From positions 1,564,303 through 1,628,302 of the forward strand of contig NZ_LMET01000001.1 in the NCBI RefSeq assembly GCF_001426485.1: DNA of 64,000 bases, given 5' to 3'. This document shows positions 7,866 to 15,708 of this stretch, piece by piece. The notes beneath the pieces are model-generated. The model made no database searches. It had not been told where the DNA came from and worked only from the letters and a program-made list of their open reading frames with translations. Positions within the stretch are counted from its first letter, which is position 1. The number at the start of each line of letters is the position of its first letter. The position numbers were made by a program, and so were the translations under genes. This DNA comes from Aeromicrobium sp. Root472D3. GTDB lineage: Bacteria > Actinomycetota > Actinomycetes > Propionibacteriales > Nocardioidaceae.

Positions 7866-8813
7866 CTACGCGGTGCCGGCGAACCGGCGACGGTACGACG
7901 TGGGCGTCGTGCCGTAGGCGTCGCCGAAGCGCTGGCGGAACGTCACGACGCTGCCGAAGCCGGTGCGGGCGGCGATCGCCTCGATCGGCAGCGACGTGCG
8001 CTCGAGCAGGCGACGGGACTCGTCGAGCCGCCGTGTCACGAGCCAGCGGGCGGGCGTCGACCCCGTCATCTCGGCGAAGCGCCGGGTGAAGTTGCGTCTG
8101 CTCATCCGCGCGTGCGCCGCCATCGTCTCCACGGACATCTGCTCGTCGAGGTGCGACAGGACCCAGTCGATCGTGGGGCCCAGCTGCCCCGTGCCGTCCG
8201 GCTCGGGCATCGGCCGCGCGATGTACTGGGCCTGGCCACCGTCGCGGTGGGGTGCGACGACGAGGTACCGCGCGAGGGTGGCCGCCGTCTCGGACCCGAG
8301 CTCGCGCCGCACGACGTGCAGGCACGCGTCGATCGCCGAGGCGGTGCCGGCCGAGGTCAGCACGTCGCCGTGGTCGACGTAGATCGCATCGGCGGTGACC
8401 GTCACCGCGGGATGCCTGGCCGAGAGCTCGTCGGCCGCGTCCCAGTGCGTCACGACCGTCCTGCCGTCGAGGACCCCCGAGCCGGCCAGGGGGAACGCGC
8501 CGAGGCACAGGCCCACGAGGCCGACGTCCCGCCGCGCGGCGACGTCGATCGCGGACGCGACGTCGGCATCGGCCGGGCGCAGGTCGGCATGCCACGACGG
8601 GAAGACCAGCAGATCGGCGTCGAGGACGGTGTCGGGCCCGGCGAGGTCGTCCAGCGTGACGCCCTCGGCCGTCGTGACCCGCGGCGCGCTGCTCCAGACC
8701 ACGGTCGACCAGTCCGGCGCGAGGCCGAGGTGGTCGACCTCGCCGAAGACCGTCGTGGGCACCGCGAGGTGGAACAGGCTGATGCCGTCGAAGGCGTGGA
8801 TCGCGATGCGCAT
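7866..8813 (-). CDS. GlxA-type AraC-family regulator with GATase1-like sensor
   Basis: This is a 315-residue protein. Residues 1-170 form a DJ-1/PfpI-like domain, with GLCLGAFPLAGSG around the usual nucleophile elbow. Residues 215-315 are a double AraC helix-turn-helix (VETMAAHARMSRRNFTRRF and IEAIAARTGFGSVVTFRQRF). Members typically regulate a divergent hydrolase. The isochorismatase-fold gene starts 98 bp away on the opposite strand, the probable target. ATG 8813 was chosen because the conserved domain begins at once and AGGA lies upstream. Confidence 0.92.
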   Translation of the reverse strand: MRIAIHAFDGISLFHLAVPTTVFGEVDHLGLAPDWSTVVWSSAPRVTTAEGVTLDDLAGPDTVLDADLLVFPSWHADLRPADADVASAIDVAARRDVGLVGLCLGAFPLAGSGVLDGRTVVTHWDAADELSARHPAVTVTADAIYVDHGDVLTSAGTASAIDACLHVVRRELGSETAATLARYLVVAPHRDGGQAQYIARPMPEPDGTGQLGPTIDWVLSHLDEQMSVETMAAHARMSRRNFTRRFAEMTGSTPARWLVTRRLDESRRLLERTSLPIEAIAARTGFGSVVTFRQRFGDAYGTTPTSYRRRFAGTA

Positions 8814-8911
8814 GGTCTGTCCTGAATCCATCGGTAGTCGGCTTCTGCGCCACTCACGATAGCGCCGCCGGGCGGCGAGCATGGAGGTCCACCACCCCCG
8901 AGGAGACCATC

Positions 8912-9544
8912 GTGACCACCACCCGCGCGCTCATCGTCGTCGACGTCCAGAACGAGTACTTCGACGGCATCCTGCAGGTCCAGTACCCGCCCCGCGACGA
9001 GACGCTGGCCAACATCGCCCGTGCGATTGACACCGCCGTCGAGCTCGACCTGCCCGTCGTGGTGCTGCAGCACGAGGCGCCTGAGGGGTCGCCCGTGTTC
9101 GCCGTCGGCTCGTCGAGCTGGTCGCTGCACCCCGAGATCGAGCGTCGCCTGGCGCCCGGCTTCCACCGCGCCTCGAAGGTGCTGGGAAGCGCTTTCACCG
9201 GTGAGGGCGTCGCCGAGTTCCTGGCCGAGCGGCACGTCGACACCGTCACGATCGTCGGCTACATGACGAACAACTGCGACATCGCGACGGCCGTCGACGC
9301 CGAGATCCGCGGCATCGACGCCGAGGTGCTGTCGGACGCGTCGGGGGCCATCCACCTGTCGAACGACGCCGGCGAGGTCTCGGCCGAGCAGGTGCACCAG
9401 ACGCTCATGGTGCTCCTGAACTCGAACTTCGCGGCGGTCGGCAGCACGGACGACTGGATCGAGGCCGCCCGCACGGGCGCCGCGCTGCCGAAGAGCGACC
9501 TGGGATCGTCTGCCGTGCAGGGACGCGAGCGCTTCGGCGCCTGA
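8912..9544 (+). CDS. Isochorismatase-family cysteine hydrolase
   Basis: 210 residues. The isochorismatase fold opens with ALIVVDVQNEYF (catalytic Asp at about residue 11), the Lys lies in RASKVLGSAF (about 89), and the nucleophile Cys is in YMTNNCDIA (about 121) after the usual cis-peptide region. Such enzymes hydrolyse amides (nicotinamide-like, ureides) or isochorismate; nothing fixes the substrate here. GTG 8912 follows GAGGAGA. It is divergent from the GlxA-type regulator. Confidence 0.9.
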   Translation: MTTTRALIVVDVQNEYFDGILQVQYPPRDETLANIARAIDTAVELDLPVVVLQHEAPEGSPVFAVGSSSWSLHPEIERRLAPGFHRASKVLGSAFTGEGVAEFLAERHVDTVTIVGYMTNNCDIATAVDAEIRGIDAEVLSDASGAIHLSNDAGEVSAEQVHQTLMVLLNSNFAAVGSTDDWIEAARTGAALPKSDLGSSAVQGRERFGA

Positions 9545-9546
9545 CG

Positions 9547-9882
9547 TCAGGGCGCCGGGTGCACCCGGCCCGTCTCGTCGACCCGGTGTCCCTCGGCGAC
9601 GAGCAGGGGTGTCGCGACCTCGCGGTGCTGGCGGTACAGGCGTCCGTCCATCGGCAGCACACGCCACCACGGCAGCCCCGGCACGCGCCGCAGGACGTTC
9701 GCGACGGCCTGCCCCGCGCCCGGGTGGCCGGCTTCGAGGGCCACCTCGCCGTAGGTCACGAGATCGCCCGGCTCGAGCGTCGACACGACCGCGACGACGT
9801 GCTGCTGAAACGGGCTGAGCCGCTCGGGCGGATCGGCGTGACCGCCTCCGGGGAGCGGCATCACCGCGTCGTCCGAGCTCAT
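9547..9882 (-). CDS. Alkyltransferase-like protein (MGMT DNA-binding domain)
   Basis: A 111-residue MGMT-type DNA-binding domain (helix-turn-helix DLVTYGEVALEAGHPGAGQ, then AVANVLRRVPGLPWWRVL). The alkyl-accepting Cys of the PCHR motif is replaced: the sequence reads PWWRV. This is the hallmark of ATL proteins, which bind O6-alkylguanine and hand the lesion to nucleotide excision repair instead of removing the alkyl group. ATG 9882 is preferred over an upstream start at 10107 that would run into the bestrophin gene. Confidence 0.85.
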   Translation of the reverse strand: MSSDDAVMPLPGGGHADPPERLSPFQQHVVAVVSTLEPGDLVTYGEVALEAGHPGAGQAVANVLRRVPGLPWWRVLPMDGRLYRQHREVATPLLVAEGHRVDETGRVHPAP

Positions 9883-9961
9883 GGGGCCAGTGAACCAGCA
9901 GCCGGTGTGAGTCGCGTCATTCCACCCGGCCGACCGCGGCACCGGCCCGCACACTGGATCC

Positions 9962-10861
9962 ATGATCACCTCGCGGCTGCCGATGACGACCACCGCCTGG
10001 CGACCGCTGCTCGTGCCGGTGGCCGTGCTGCTGGCGTGGGACGTCGGCGTGACGATCGCCTTCCAGGTCGGCTGGATCGAGTTCCGCGGCATCACGATCC
10101 AGTACACGCTCTACGGGACGGCCATCGCGCTGTTCCTCGGCTTCATGGTCAACGCGTCGTACGCGCGCTGGTGGGAGGCGCGGACGCTGTGGGGCAGCAT
10201 CGTCAACCACTCCCGCAACCTCGCGCGCCAGACGACGACCCTGCTCGACACCACGGTGCCCCACGCCCGGCCGGGGATCGTCGACGAGATGGTGCGGGCC
10301 CAGATCGCGTACGTCCAGTCGCTGCGGACGTCGTTGCGCGGCCAGCCGCTGGCGCCCGAGGTCGAGGTGTACCTCGACGAGGCGGCGGTGGCCGGCGTCC
10401 GTCGCGCCACGAACGCCCCGACCGCCGTGCTGTCGCACCTCGGCCGCCTGCTCGCCGAGGCCCACCGCTGCGGCATGGTCAGCGACATCGCCCGCGTGCA
10501 GGTCGAGTCGACGCTGAGCGTCCTGACCGACTCCCAAGGTGGGCTCGAGCGCATCAAGAAGACGCCCCTGCCGGTGCAGTACCGCTTCCTGCCCTCGTTC
10601 TTCGCCCGGGCCTTCTGCCTCGTCCTGCCGTTCGCGGTCTACAAGGACCTGCAGTGGTGGACGCCCGTCGGCTCGGGCCTGGTCGGCGTGATGTTCCTGC
10701 TCGCGGTGCAGATCGGGCGCGACCTGGCCGACCCGTTCCTCGACCGCGTCCACGACGTGCCGATGACCGCGATCTGCCGGTCGATCGAGATCGACCTGCT
10801 CGAGATGATCGGTGCCGAGACGCCCGAGGCCGTGGGCCCCGTCAACGAGGTGCTCTGGTGA
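9962..10861 (+). CDS. Bestrophin-family membrane protein
   Basis: The 299-residue protein has the bestrophin/UPF0187 pattern. Two N-terminal membrane helices (about 15-35 and 45-65) precede the signature ASYARWWEARTLWGSIVNHSRN (about 63-84). A long cytosolic helical region follows, then a helix pair (about 205-250) with LPFAVYKDLQWWTPVGSGLVG, and a closing DLADPF motif. Bacterial homologues are pentameric ion channels. CACACT ends 6 nt before the ATG, a weaker version of the leaderless promoter pattern. Confidence 0.9.
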   Translation: MITSRLPMTTTAWRPLLVPVAVLLAWDVGVTIAFQVGWIEFRGITIQYTLYGTAIALFLGFMVNASYARWWEARTLWGSIVNHSRNLARQTTTLLDTTVPHARPGIVDEMVRAQIAYVQSLRTSLRGQPLAPEVEVYLDEAAVAGVRRATNAPTAVLSHLGRLLAEAHRCGMVSDIARVQVESTLSVLTDSQGGLERIKKTPLPVQYRFLPSFFARAFCLVLPFAVYKDLQWWTPVGSGLVGVMFLLAVQIGRDLADPFLDRVHDVPMTAICRSIEIDLLEMIGAETPEAVGPVNEVLW

Positions 10862-10975
10862 CGACCGGCCGCTGATCGCGCGGCGTTCACGGGAGGCTCA
10901 CAGGATCGGCACAACGCCCTGACTGCTCGCGGCGCCACGGTGGTGACACAGCCACCCAGCAGTCAGGAGCACACC

Positions 10976-11956
10976 ATGAGCCAGATCCCCGAACCCGACG
11001 AGACCCCGCAGGGGCCGGCCTACGAGGGACGGCTGCTCGTCCGTCCCGAGGACGAGGTCGTCGACCAGGGCGCGGGCTTCGATCTGACGACGCTGCTGTC
11101 GCGACGTCACGTGCTGAGCGCGCTGGGTCTCGGAGCGGGCGCCCTCGCCCTCGCCGCATGCTCGGGCGGATCGTCGGGTGGCTCGGGATCGTCCGCCTCC
11201 GCCGGGACGACGACCGCCACCACCGCCGGCGAGATCCCAGAGGAGACCAACGGTCCGTACCCGGCCGACGGGACGAACGGCGTCACGGTGCTCGACGAGT
11301 CGGGCATCGTGCGCAGCGACATCACGTCGAGCCTCGAGGGCGGCACCGTCGCCGAGGGCGTGCCCCTGTCGTTCACCTTCACGCTGACCGACCTGTCGGC
11401 CGACGGCGCCACGCTCGAGGGTGCGGCCCTGTACCTGTGGCAGTGCGACGCGGCCGGCCGCTACTCGATGTACTCCGAGGGCGTCGAGGACGAGACGTAC
11501 CTGCGCGGCATCCAGGTCGCGGACGCCGACGGGGCGCTGACGTTCTCGACGATCGTCCCGGCCTGCTACACGGGCCGGTGGCCGCACCTGCACTTCGAGG
11601 TCTACCCCGACGCGGACTCGGCCACGTCGGCGGAGAACGCGATCGCCACGTCACAGGTCGCCTTCCCCGAGGACGTGCTCGCCGACATCTACGCCCTCGA
11701 CGCGTACGCCGGGTCGACCGAGAACCTGGCGCAGGTCAGCCTCGACACCGACAACGTGTTCTCGGACGGCCACGAGCTCGAGATGGCGACGCTGACCGGC
11801 GACACGTCGTCGGGCTTCGTCGGCTCGCTGGCCGTCGCGATCGACCCCACGACCGAGGCCGGAGTCACCGGTGGCGGCGGGGGAGGCGCCGGTGGTGGCG
11901 GCGAGCCGCCGTCGGGCGGTGCCGGCGGCACCCCGCCGAGCCGCGACGACGGCTGA
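10976..11956 (+). CDS. Tat-exported intradiol-dioxygenase-like lipoprotein
   Basis: 326 residues; ATG 10976 follows CAGGAG. A long n-region leads to the twin arginines SRRHVLSAL (about 42-50) and a lipobox LAAC, so this is a Tat lipoprotein. The core matches intradiol ring-cleavage dioxygenases: ETNGPY (first Fe-ligand Tyr region) and the cluster CYTGRWPHLHFEVY holding Tyr and two His ligands. The C-terminal 40 residues are a Gly/Pro-rich tail. Intradiol enzymes cleave catechols with Fe(III); secreted relatives have unproven substrates. tatA, tatC and tatB follow directly, 63 bp on. Confidence 0.88.
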   Translation: MSQIPEPDETPQGPAYEGRLLVRPEDEVVDQGAGFDLTTLLSRRHVLSALGLGAGALALAACSGGSSGGSGSSASAGTTTATTAGEIPEETNGPYPADGTNGVTVLDESGIVRSDITSSLEGGTVAEGVPLSFTFTLTDLSADGATLEGAALYLWQCDAAGRYSMYSEGVEDETYLRGIQVADADGALTFSTIVPACYTGRWPHLHFEVYPDADSATSAENAIATSQVAFPEDVLADIYALDAYAGSTENLAQVSLDTDNVFSDGHELEMATLTGDTSSGFVGSLAVAIDPTTEAGVTGGGGGGAGGGGEPPSGGAGGTPPSRDDG

Positions 11957-12019
11957 CGCCCCACTCCTCACGCGACCCCACCGCACGACCCCCACCACGA
12001 CACACACCAGGAGAACACC

Positions 12020-12211
12020 ATGCTGCAGAACCTCACGGGCTGGCACGCCCTCGTCATCCTCGCGATCGTCCTTCTCGTCTTCGGCTCCTCCAAGCTGCCG
12101 CAGCTCGCGAAGGGCGTGGGCCAGTCGATGCGCATCCTGAAGGACGAGGTGCACGACGCCTCCTCGACCGACGCCGCCGTCGACCCCGTCACGGGTCAGC
12201 GCGCCGCATGA
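12020..12211 (+). CDS. tatA: Twin-arginine translocase subunit TatA
   Basis: 63 residues: one N-terminal membrane helix (about 9-22, LVILAIVLLVFG), the hinge SSKLP and an amphipathic helix QLAKGVGQSMRILKDEV. A GGAG site precedes the ATG. The tail is short. Its TGA overlaps the tatC start (ATGA). TatA forms the pore of the Tat export system for folded proteins. Confidence 0.95.
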   Translation: MLQNLTGWHALVILAIVLLVFGSSKLPQLAKGVGQSMRILKDEVHDASSTDAAVDPVTGQRAA

Positions 12212-12978
12212 CCACCGCCACCGCCGCGCGCGGCACGATGCCGCTCGCAGGTCACCTGGCCGAGGCGAAGCGGCGCGGCGTCCGCTCGGCGGTGGCCCTG
12301 GTCGTGGCGGTCGCGGTCGGCTTCGCGCTGTCCGACCAGGTCCTGGACGTCCTGCGGCAGCCCGTCGAGGACCTCGCCCGGTCGCGCGACGCGAGCCTCA
12401 ACTACGACACCGTCACGGGGGCCTTCGACCTGCGGCTCCGGATCGCGGTGTTCGCGGGCGTCGTGCTCGCGAGCCCCGTCTGGCTGATCGAGCTGTTCGC
12501 CTTCGTGACCCCCGGCATGACGCGCCGGGAGAAGAGGTACGTCCTGGGCTTCGGTGCCGCCGCGGTGCCGCTGTTCGCGGCCGGCTGCGCGTTCGGGTTC
12601 GTCCTGTTCCCGCACATGGTGACGATGCTGACGGGCTTCGCGCCCGCGGAGGACAGCACGATCCTCTCGGCGTCCTACTACGTCGACTTCGTCATGAAGA
12701 TCGTAATCGCGATCGGCGTCGCGTTCGTGCTGCCGGTGTTCATGGTCATGCTGAACGTCGTGGGGCTCGTGTCGGCGCGGACGCTGCGTCGGAGCTGGCG
12801 GGTCATCGTCGTCGTGATCGCGCTCTTCAGCGCCCTGGTCACGCCCGCCGCCGACGTCCTGTCGATGTTCATGGTCGCCCTGCCGATGTCGGCGCTGTTC
12901 GGTGCCGCCCTGCTGGTCGCCCACCTGCACGACCGGGCCCTGCCGGCCCGGGAGAGGAGCGCGTCATGTTCGGACTGA
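12208..12978 (+). CDS. tatC: Twin-arginine translocase subunit TatC
   Basis: 256 residues with six predicted membrane helices. The N-terminal MPLAGHLAEAKRR matches the conserved HL-E-R-R cytosolic motif, and the periplasmic ASYYVDFV segment matches the TatC family. TatC recognises the RR motif of substrates. It is coupled to tatA by ATGA and overlaps tatB by 13 bp. It is shorter and more divergent than housekeeping actinobacterial TatC proteins, suggesting a second, specialised copy. Confidence 0.93.
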   Translation: MTTATAARGTMPLAGHLAEAKRRGVRSAVALVVAVAVGFALSDQVLDVLRQPVEDLARSRDASLNYDTVTGAFDLRLRIAVFAGVVLASPVWLIELFAFVTPGMTRREKRYVLGFGAAAVPLFAAGCAFGFVLFPHMVTMLTGFAPAEDSTILSASYYVDFVMKIVIAIGVAFVLPVFMVMLNVVGLVSARTLRRSWRVIVVVIALFSALVTPAADVLSMFMVALPMSALFGAALLVAHLHDRALPARERSASCSD

Positions 12979-13403
12979 CCTTCGAGAAGCTGCTGCTGGT
13001 GGCGATCGTCGCCGGGGTGCTGATCGGGCCGCAGCGGCTGCCCGTCCACGCCCACGAGCTCGCCCGCCTCGTTCGGTCGTTCCGGTCGCTGCTCGAGACG
13101 GCCCGCGCCCGGGCCGAGCACGACTCGGGCGTGTCGCTGCAACGGTCCGACTGGGACCTGACGCAGTACGACCCGCGCCACATCGTCCGCGAGGCCCTGC
13201 AGGACCCGCCCGCCCCCCGGGACGTCGTGGGCGAGCAGGCGCTCCGGGTCCGTCCGGGCCAGACGCACGTCGTGACGGGCTCGGCCGCCCACCCCCGGCG
13301 CGTCCTGATCGACTCGCTGCCCCCCGACGACCCCCGCCGCGTGGCGGCCTCGGCAGGGGAGGACCGCTTGCGGGACGCCCAGCCGGGTACGCCTCCGGCA
13401 TGA
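12966..13403 (+). CDS. tatB: TatB-like translocase subunit
   Basis: 145 residues: membrane helix FEKLLLVAIVAGVLIG (about 6-21) followed by PQRLP, an amphipathic helix (about 28-50) and a long polar tail, the TatB layout. GAGAGGAG precedes the ATG inside the end of tatC. Its TGA overlaps the next gene's ATG. With tatA and tatC it makes a complete translocase. Confidence 0.85.
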   Translation: MFGLTFEKLLLVAIVAGVLIGPQRLPVHAHELARLVRSFRSLLETARARAEHDSGVSLQRSDWDLTQYDPRHIVREALQDPPAPRDVVGEQALRVRPGQTHVVTGSAAHPRRVLIDSLPPDDPRRVAASAGEDRLRDAQPGTPPA

Positions 13404-13810
13404 CCCCGCCACCGACCGGCCCGCACCGCTTCGACTTCGCATGGGACGAGCGCTACCGCCGCGCCGCGCGTCTCGTCGGCGTGACGCCGGCCAAGGCGTG
13501 GATCGAGGTCGACGACACGTCGCTGACGGTCCGGTTCGGGTGGTGGAGGCTCACGTCGCCGATCGACAACGTCGTGGACGCCGAGGTCACCGGGCCCTAC
13601 GGGTTCGCGAAGACCGCGGGGCCTCCGCACCTGTCGCTCGCCGACCGTGGCATCACGTTCGCGACGAACGGCCGCGCCGGACTGTGCGTCTCGTTCCGCG
13701 AGCCCGTCCCCGGGATCGACCCGACGAAGATCATCCGGCACCCCGGGGCGACGATCACGGCCGCCGATCCGGAAGGCCTCGCGCGGGCCCTGGGCCGACC
13801 GATCCGCTGA
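13400..13810 (+). CDS. Conserved actinobacterial hypothetical protein
   Basis: 136 residues, beta-rich, with the actinobacterial pattern FGWWRLTSPIDNVVDAEVTGPYGFAK followed by LSLADRGITFATNGRAGLC and a closing ITAADPEGLARAL. The Trp-rich segment and alternating strands suggest a PH-like barrel. It is coupled to tatB by ATGA, which may be operon readthrough rather than a role in export. Its function is unknown. Confidence 0.8.
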   Translation: MTPPPTGPHRFDFAWDERYRRAARLVGVTPAKAWIEVDDTSLTVRFGWWRLTSPIDNVVDAEVTGPYGFAKTAGPPHLSLADRGITFATNGRAGLCVSFREPVPGIDPTKIIRHPGATITAADPEGLARALGRPIR

Positions 13811-13837
13811 CCCCGAGGATGTCGTCGTTCGGTGAGG

Positions 13838-13994
13838 AGCGCAGCTCCCTCATGATCCCGGCGCGCGACCACCTCCAGACCCTCGGCGACCAGTCGGCCC
13901 GACCACGCGTGACCAGGCCCTGCTCGACGCTGCGAGCGACGTCCTGTCGCACCGCGACGCCAGAAGCTACGAGATCCGTGCCTTCGGCTGGTAG
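13838..13994 (+). pseudogene. Possible 3' gene remnant
   Basis: The frame ending TAG 13992-13994 reads DQALLDAASDVLSHRD and then YEIRAFGW over its last 30 codons, with clear coding bias, but it has no usable start: an in-frame TGA sits just upstream. The rest of 13811-14033 holds no gene. It may be the tail of a decayed gene. Confidence 0.35.
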
Positions 13995-14033
13995 TCTCAC
14001 CGAGTTCGTCCAACAGCCGATGTCGGGGATTCC

Positions 14034-15617
14034 ATGAAGTTTCGTCTTGCTCTAGCGGTCCCGGCTCTCGGGGCTCTCGTCGCCGGGGTGCTCGTCGCCT
14101 CACCTGCAGAAGCGGTTCGCTCGCAGGTCATCACCGGCACGGTCTCCGGCCCCGGCGGAGCCGGCAACGTCGGTCCGACCCGGGTCGAGCTGATCTCGGT
14201 CGTCAAGGGCGGCAACACCAAGGTCGTCCGGTTCGCCAACGACATCCCGGACGGCGGGTCGTACTCGTTCGCGATCCCGCTCAACGGCTCGAAGAACAAG
14301 TCGTCGAAGCCCTACCGCCTGCGGATCGTCGCCCAGTCGAGCGCCGGCGAGGCCCGCTCGTGGTACTGGCGCGGCAAGAACAACGCCGCCTCCAGCGGCG
14401 GACGCCACCTGCGCGACGCGACCGTCGTCAAGGCCACCAAGTACGGCGCCTTCCGCGCCGACTTCCGGTACTCGTCGATCTCCGGCACGGCCCCGGCCGG
14501 CGCCCAGCTGACGGTCGCGGGGGCCCCCGCCTCGTACAGCGGCGGACGCGACGCGCGCCGCGAGCTCGACATCGCCGGCTGCGGCAACGTCTTCTCGTCG
14601 GCGACGGCCTCCAACGGCACGTACCGCTTCGACTTCCTGCCCTTCGCCCCCGGTGACCGCCGCTACATGATCGGCGCGCGCCTGGACGGCGAGACCCGCT
14701 GGAACAACCAGTTCGGCAGCTGCTTCGACGTCCAGGAGTACCGCTACTCGCGGTCGAACATGATCGCCCTCGACGCGGGCGGCACGAACTTCCCCGTCGC
14801 GGTCGGCGCCAGCGGCAACCACCTGACGGTCAAGAGCCTCTTCCGCGGGTACAAGGCCACGGCCGAGGGCGACCGCTGGATCAGCATCCGCGAGGCCGCC
14901 CCCCGCACCGCGATCCTCGACTCGCCGATCGTCGCGCAGCGACAGGCGTCCAGCAGCGGCCGCACGACGTTCTACAACCTTCCGCCCGGCCGCTACTACG
15001 TCGAGCTCGGCCGCCGCACGGGCTGCGCCGACTGGGCCCCGAGCCGCTACACCAACAACAACTCCTACTTCAACGGCCTCGACCGCGGGTCGGAGCGGTG
15101 GAAGACGTTCCCGTACTTGAGCAAGCTGCCGGGCAACAAGAACCGCGGCCTCGAGCTGCTCGCGCGTCGCGCCAACCCGAACCCGGCCACCGACGCCGAG
15201 CAGGGCAAGAAGCCCCGCGGCGCCAAGGGATGGATGTACCGCCTGCACTGCAAGGCGCTCGGTTACGGCCAGGTCAAGACCGTCGACATCACCGGCACCG
15301 GCACGGGTGAGCGTCGCACCACGCTGACCTCCAAGCGGGGCGGCGTCGTCAAGGGTCACGTGAGCCGCTCGCCGGGCCGCACCAACCAGGAGATGATGGT
15401 GACGCTGTCGTCGCGCGACGGCAAGCGGGTCCTGCGCACCGACCTGACCGACGGCAAGGGCAACTTCTACGTCGCGGGCCTCGCGCCCGGCCGGTACCAG
15501 ATCTCGGTCAACGCCGACTCGTGGCGCGGCATCGGCCGCGCGTTCAAGGGCCGTCACTTCATCACGGTGAAGGCCGGTCGCACCAAGAACGCGGGCAACC
15601 TCCGCTTCAGCCGCTGA
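14034..15617 (+). CDS. Secreted protein with carboxypeptidase-regulatory-like domains
   Basis: 527 residues. A Sec signal peptide (about 1-26, ending ASPAEA) is followed by repeated beta-sandwich segments resembling carboxypeptidase-regulatory or collagen-binding B-type modules (DGSYSFAIP-like, NGTYRFDFLPFAPGD, GKGNFYVAGLAPGRYQISV). Only a few Cys occur, which could form disulfides. No enzymatic motif or LPXTG anchor is seen. The neighbouring membrane acyltransferase has its own binding site and a hairpin lies between, so they are separate transcripts. Probable cell-surface role. Confidence 0.75.
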   Translation: MKFRLALAVPALGALVAGVLVASPAEAVRSQVITGTVSGPGGAGNVGPTRVELISVVKGGNTKVVRFANDIPDGGSYSFAIPLNGSKNKSSKPYRLRIVAQSSAGEARSWYWRGKNNAASSGGRHLRDATVVKATKYGAFRADFRYSSISGTAPAGAQLTVAGAPASYSGGRDARRELDIAGCGNVFSSATASNGTYRFDFLPFAPGDRRYMIGARLDGETRWNNQFGSCFDVQEYRYSRSNMIALDAGGTNFPVAVGASGNHLTVKSLFRGYKATAEGDRWISIREAAPRTAILDSPIVAQRQASSSGRTTFYNLPPGRYYVELGRRTGCADWAPSRYTNNNSYFNGLDRGSERWKTFPYLSKLPGNKNRGLELLARRANPNPATDAEQGKKPRGAKGWMYRLHCKALGYGQVKTVDITGTGTGERRTTLTSKRGGVVKGHVSRSPGRTNQEMMVTLSSRDGKRVLRTDLTDGKGNFYVAGLAPGRYQISVNADSWRGIGRAFKGRHFITVKAGRTKNAGNLRFSR

Positions 15618-15638
15618 ACCCGCTGACGATCTCGACCC

Positions 15639-15676
15639 CGATCCCGGGCGGCCTTCTCACAGGCCGTCCGGGATCG
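15639..15676 (+). terminator. Hairpin after the secreted protein gene
   Basis: A 16-bp stem with one G-T wobble (15639-15654 with 15661-15676) and loop TCTCAC, 21 bp after the stop. Confidence 0.75.
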
Positions 15677-15708
15677 TCGGGTCCCACGAGCCCAGGGAGC
15701 AGACGCGC

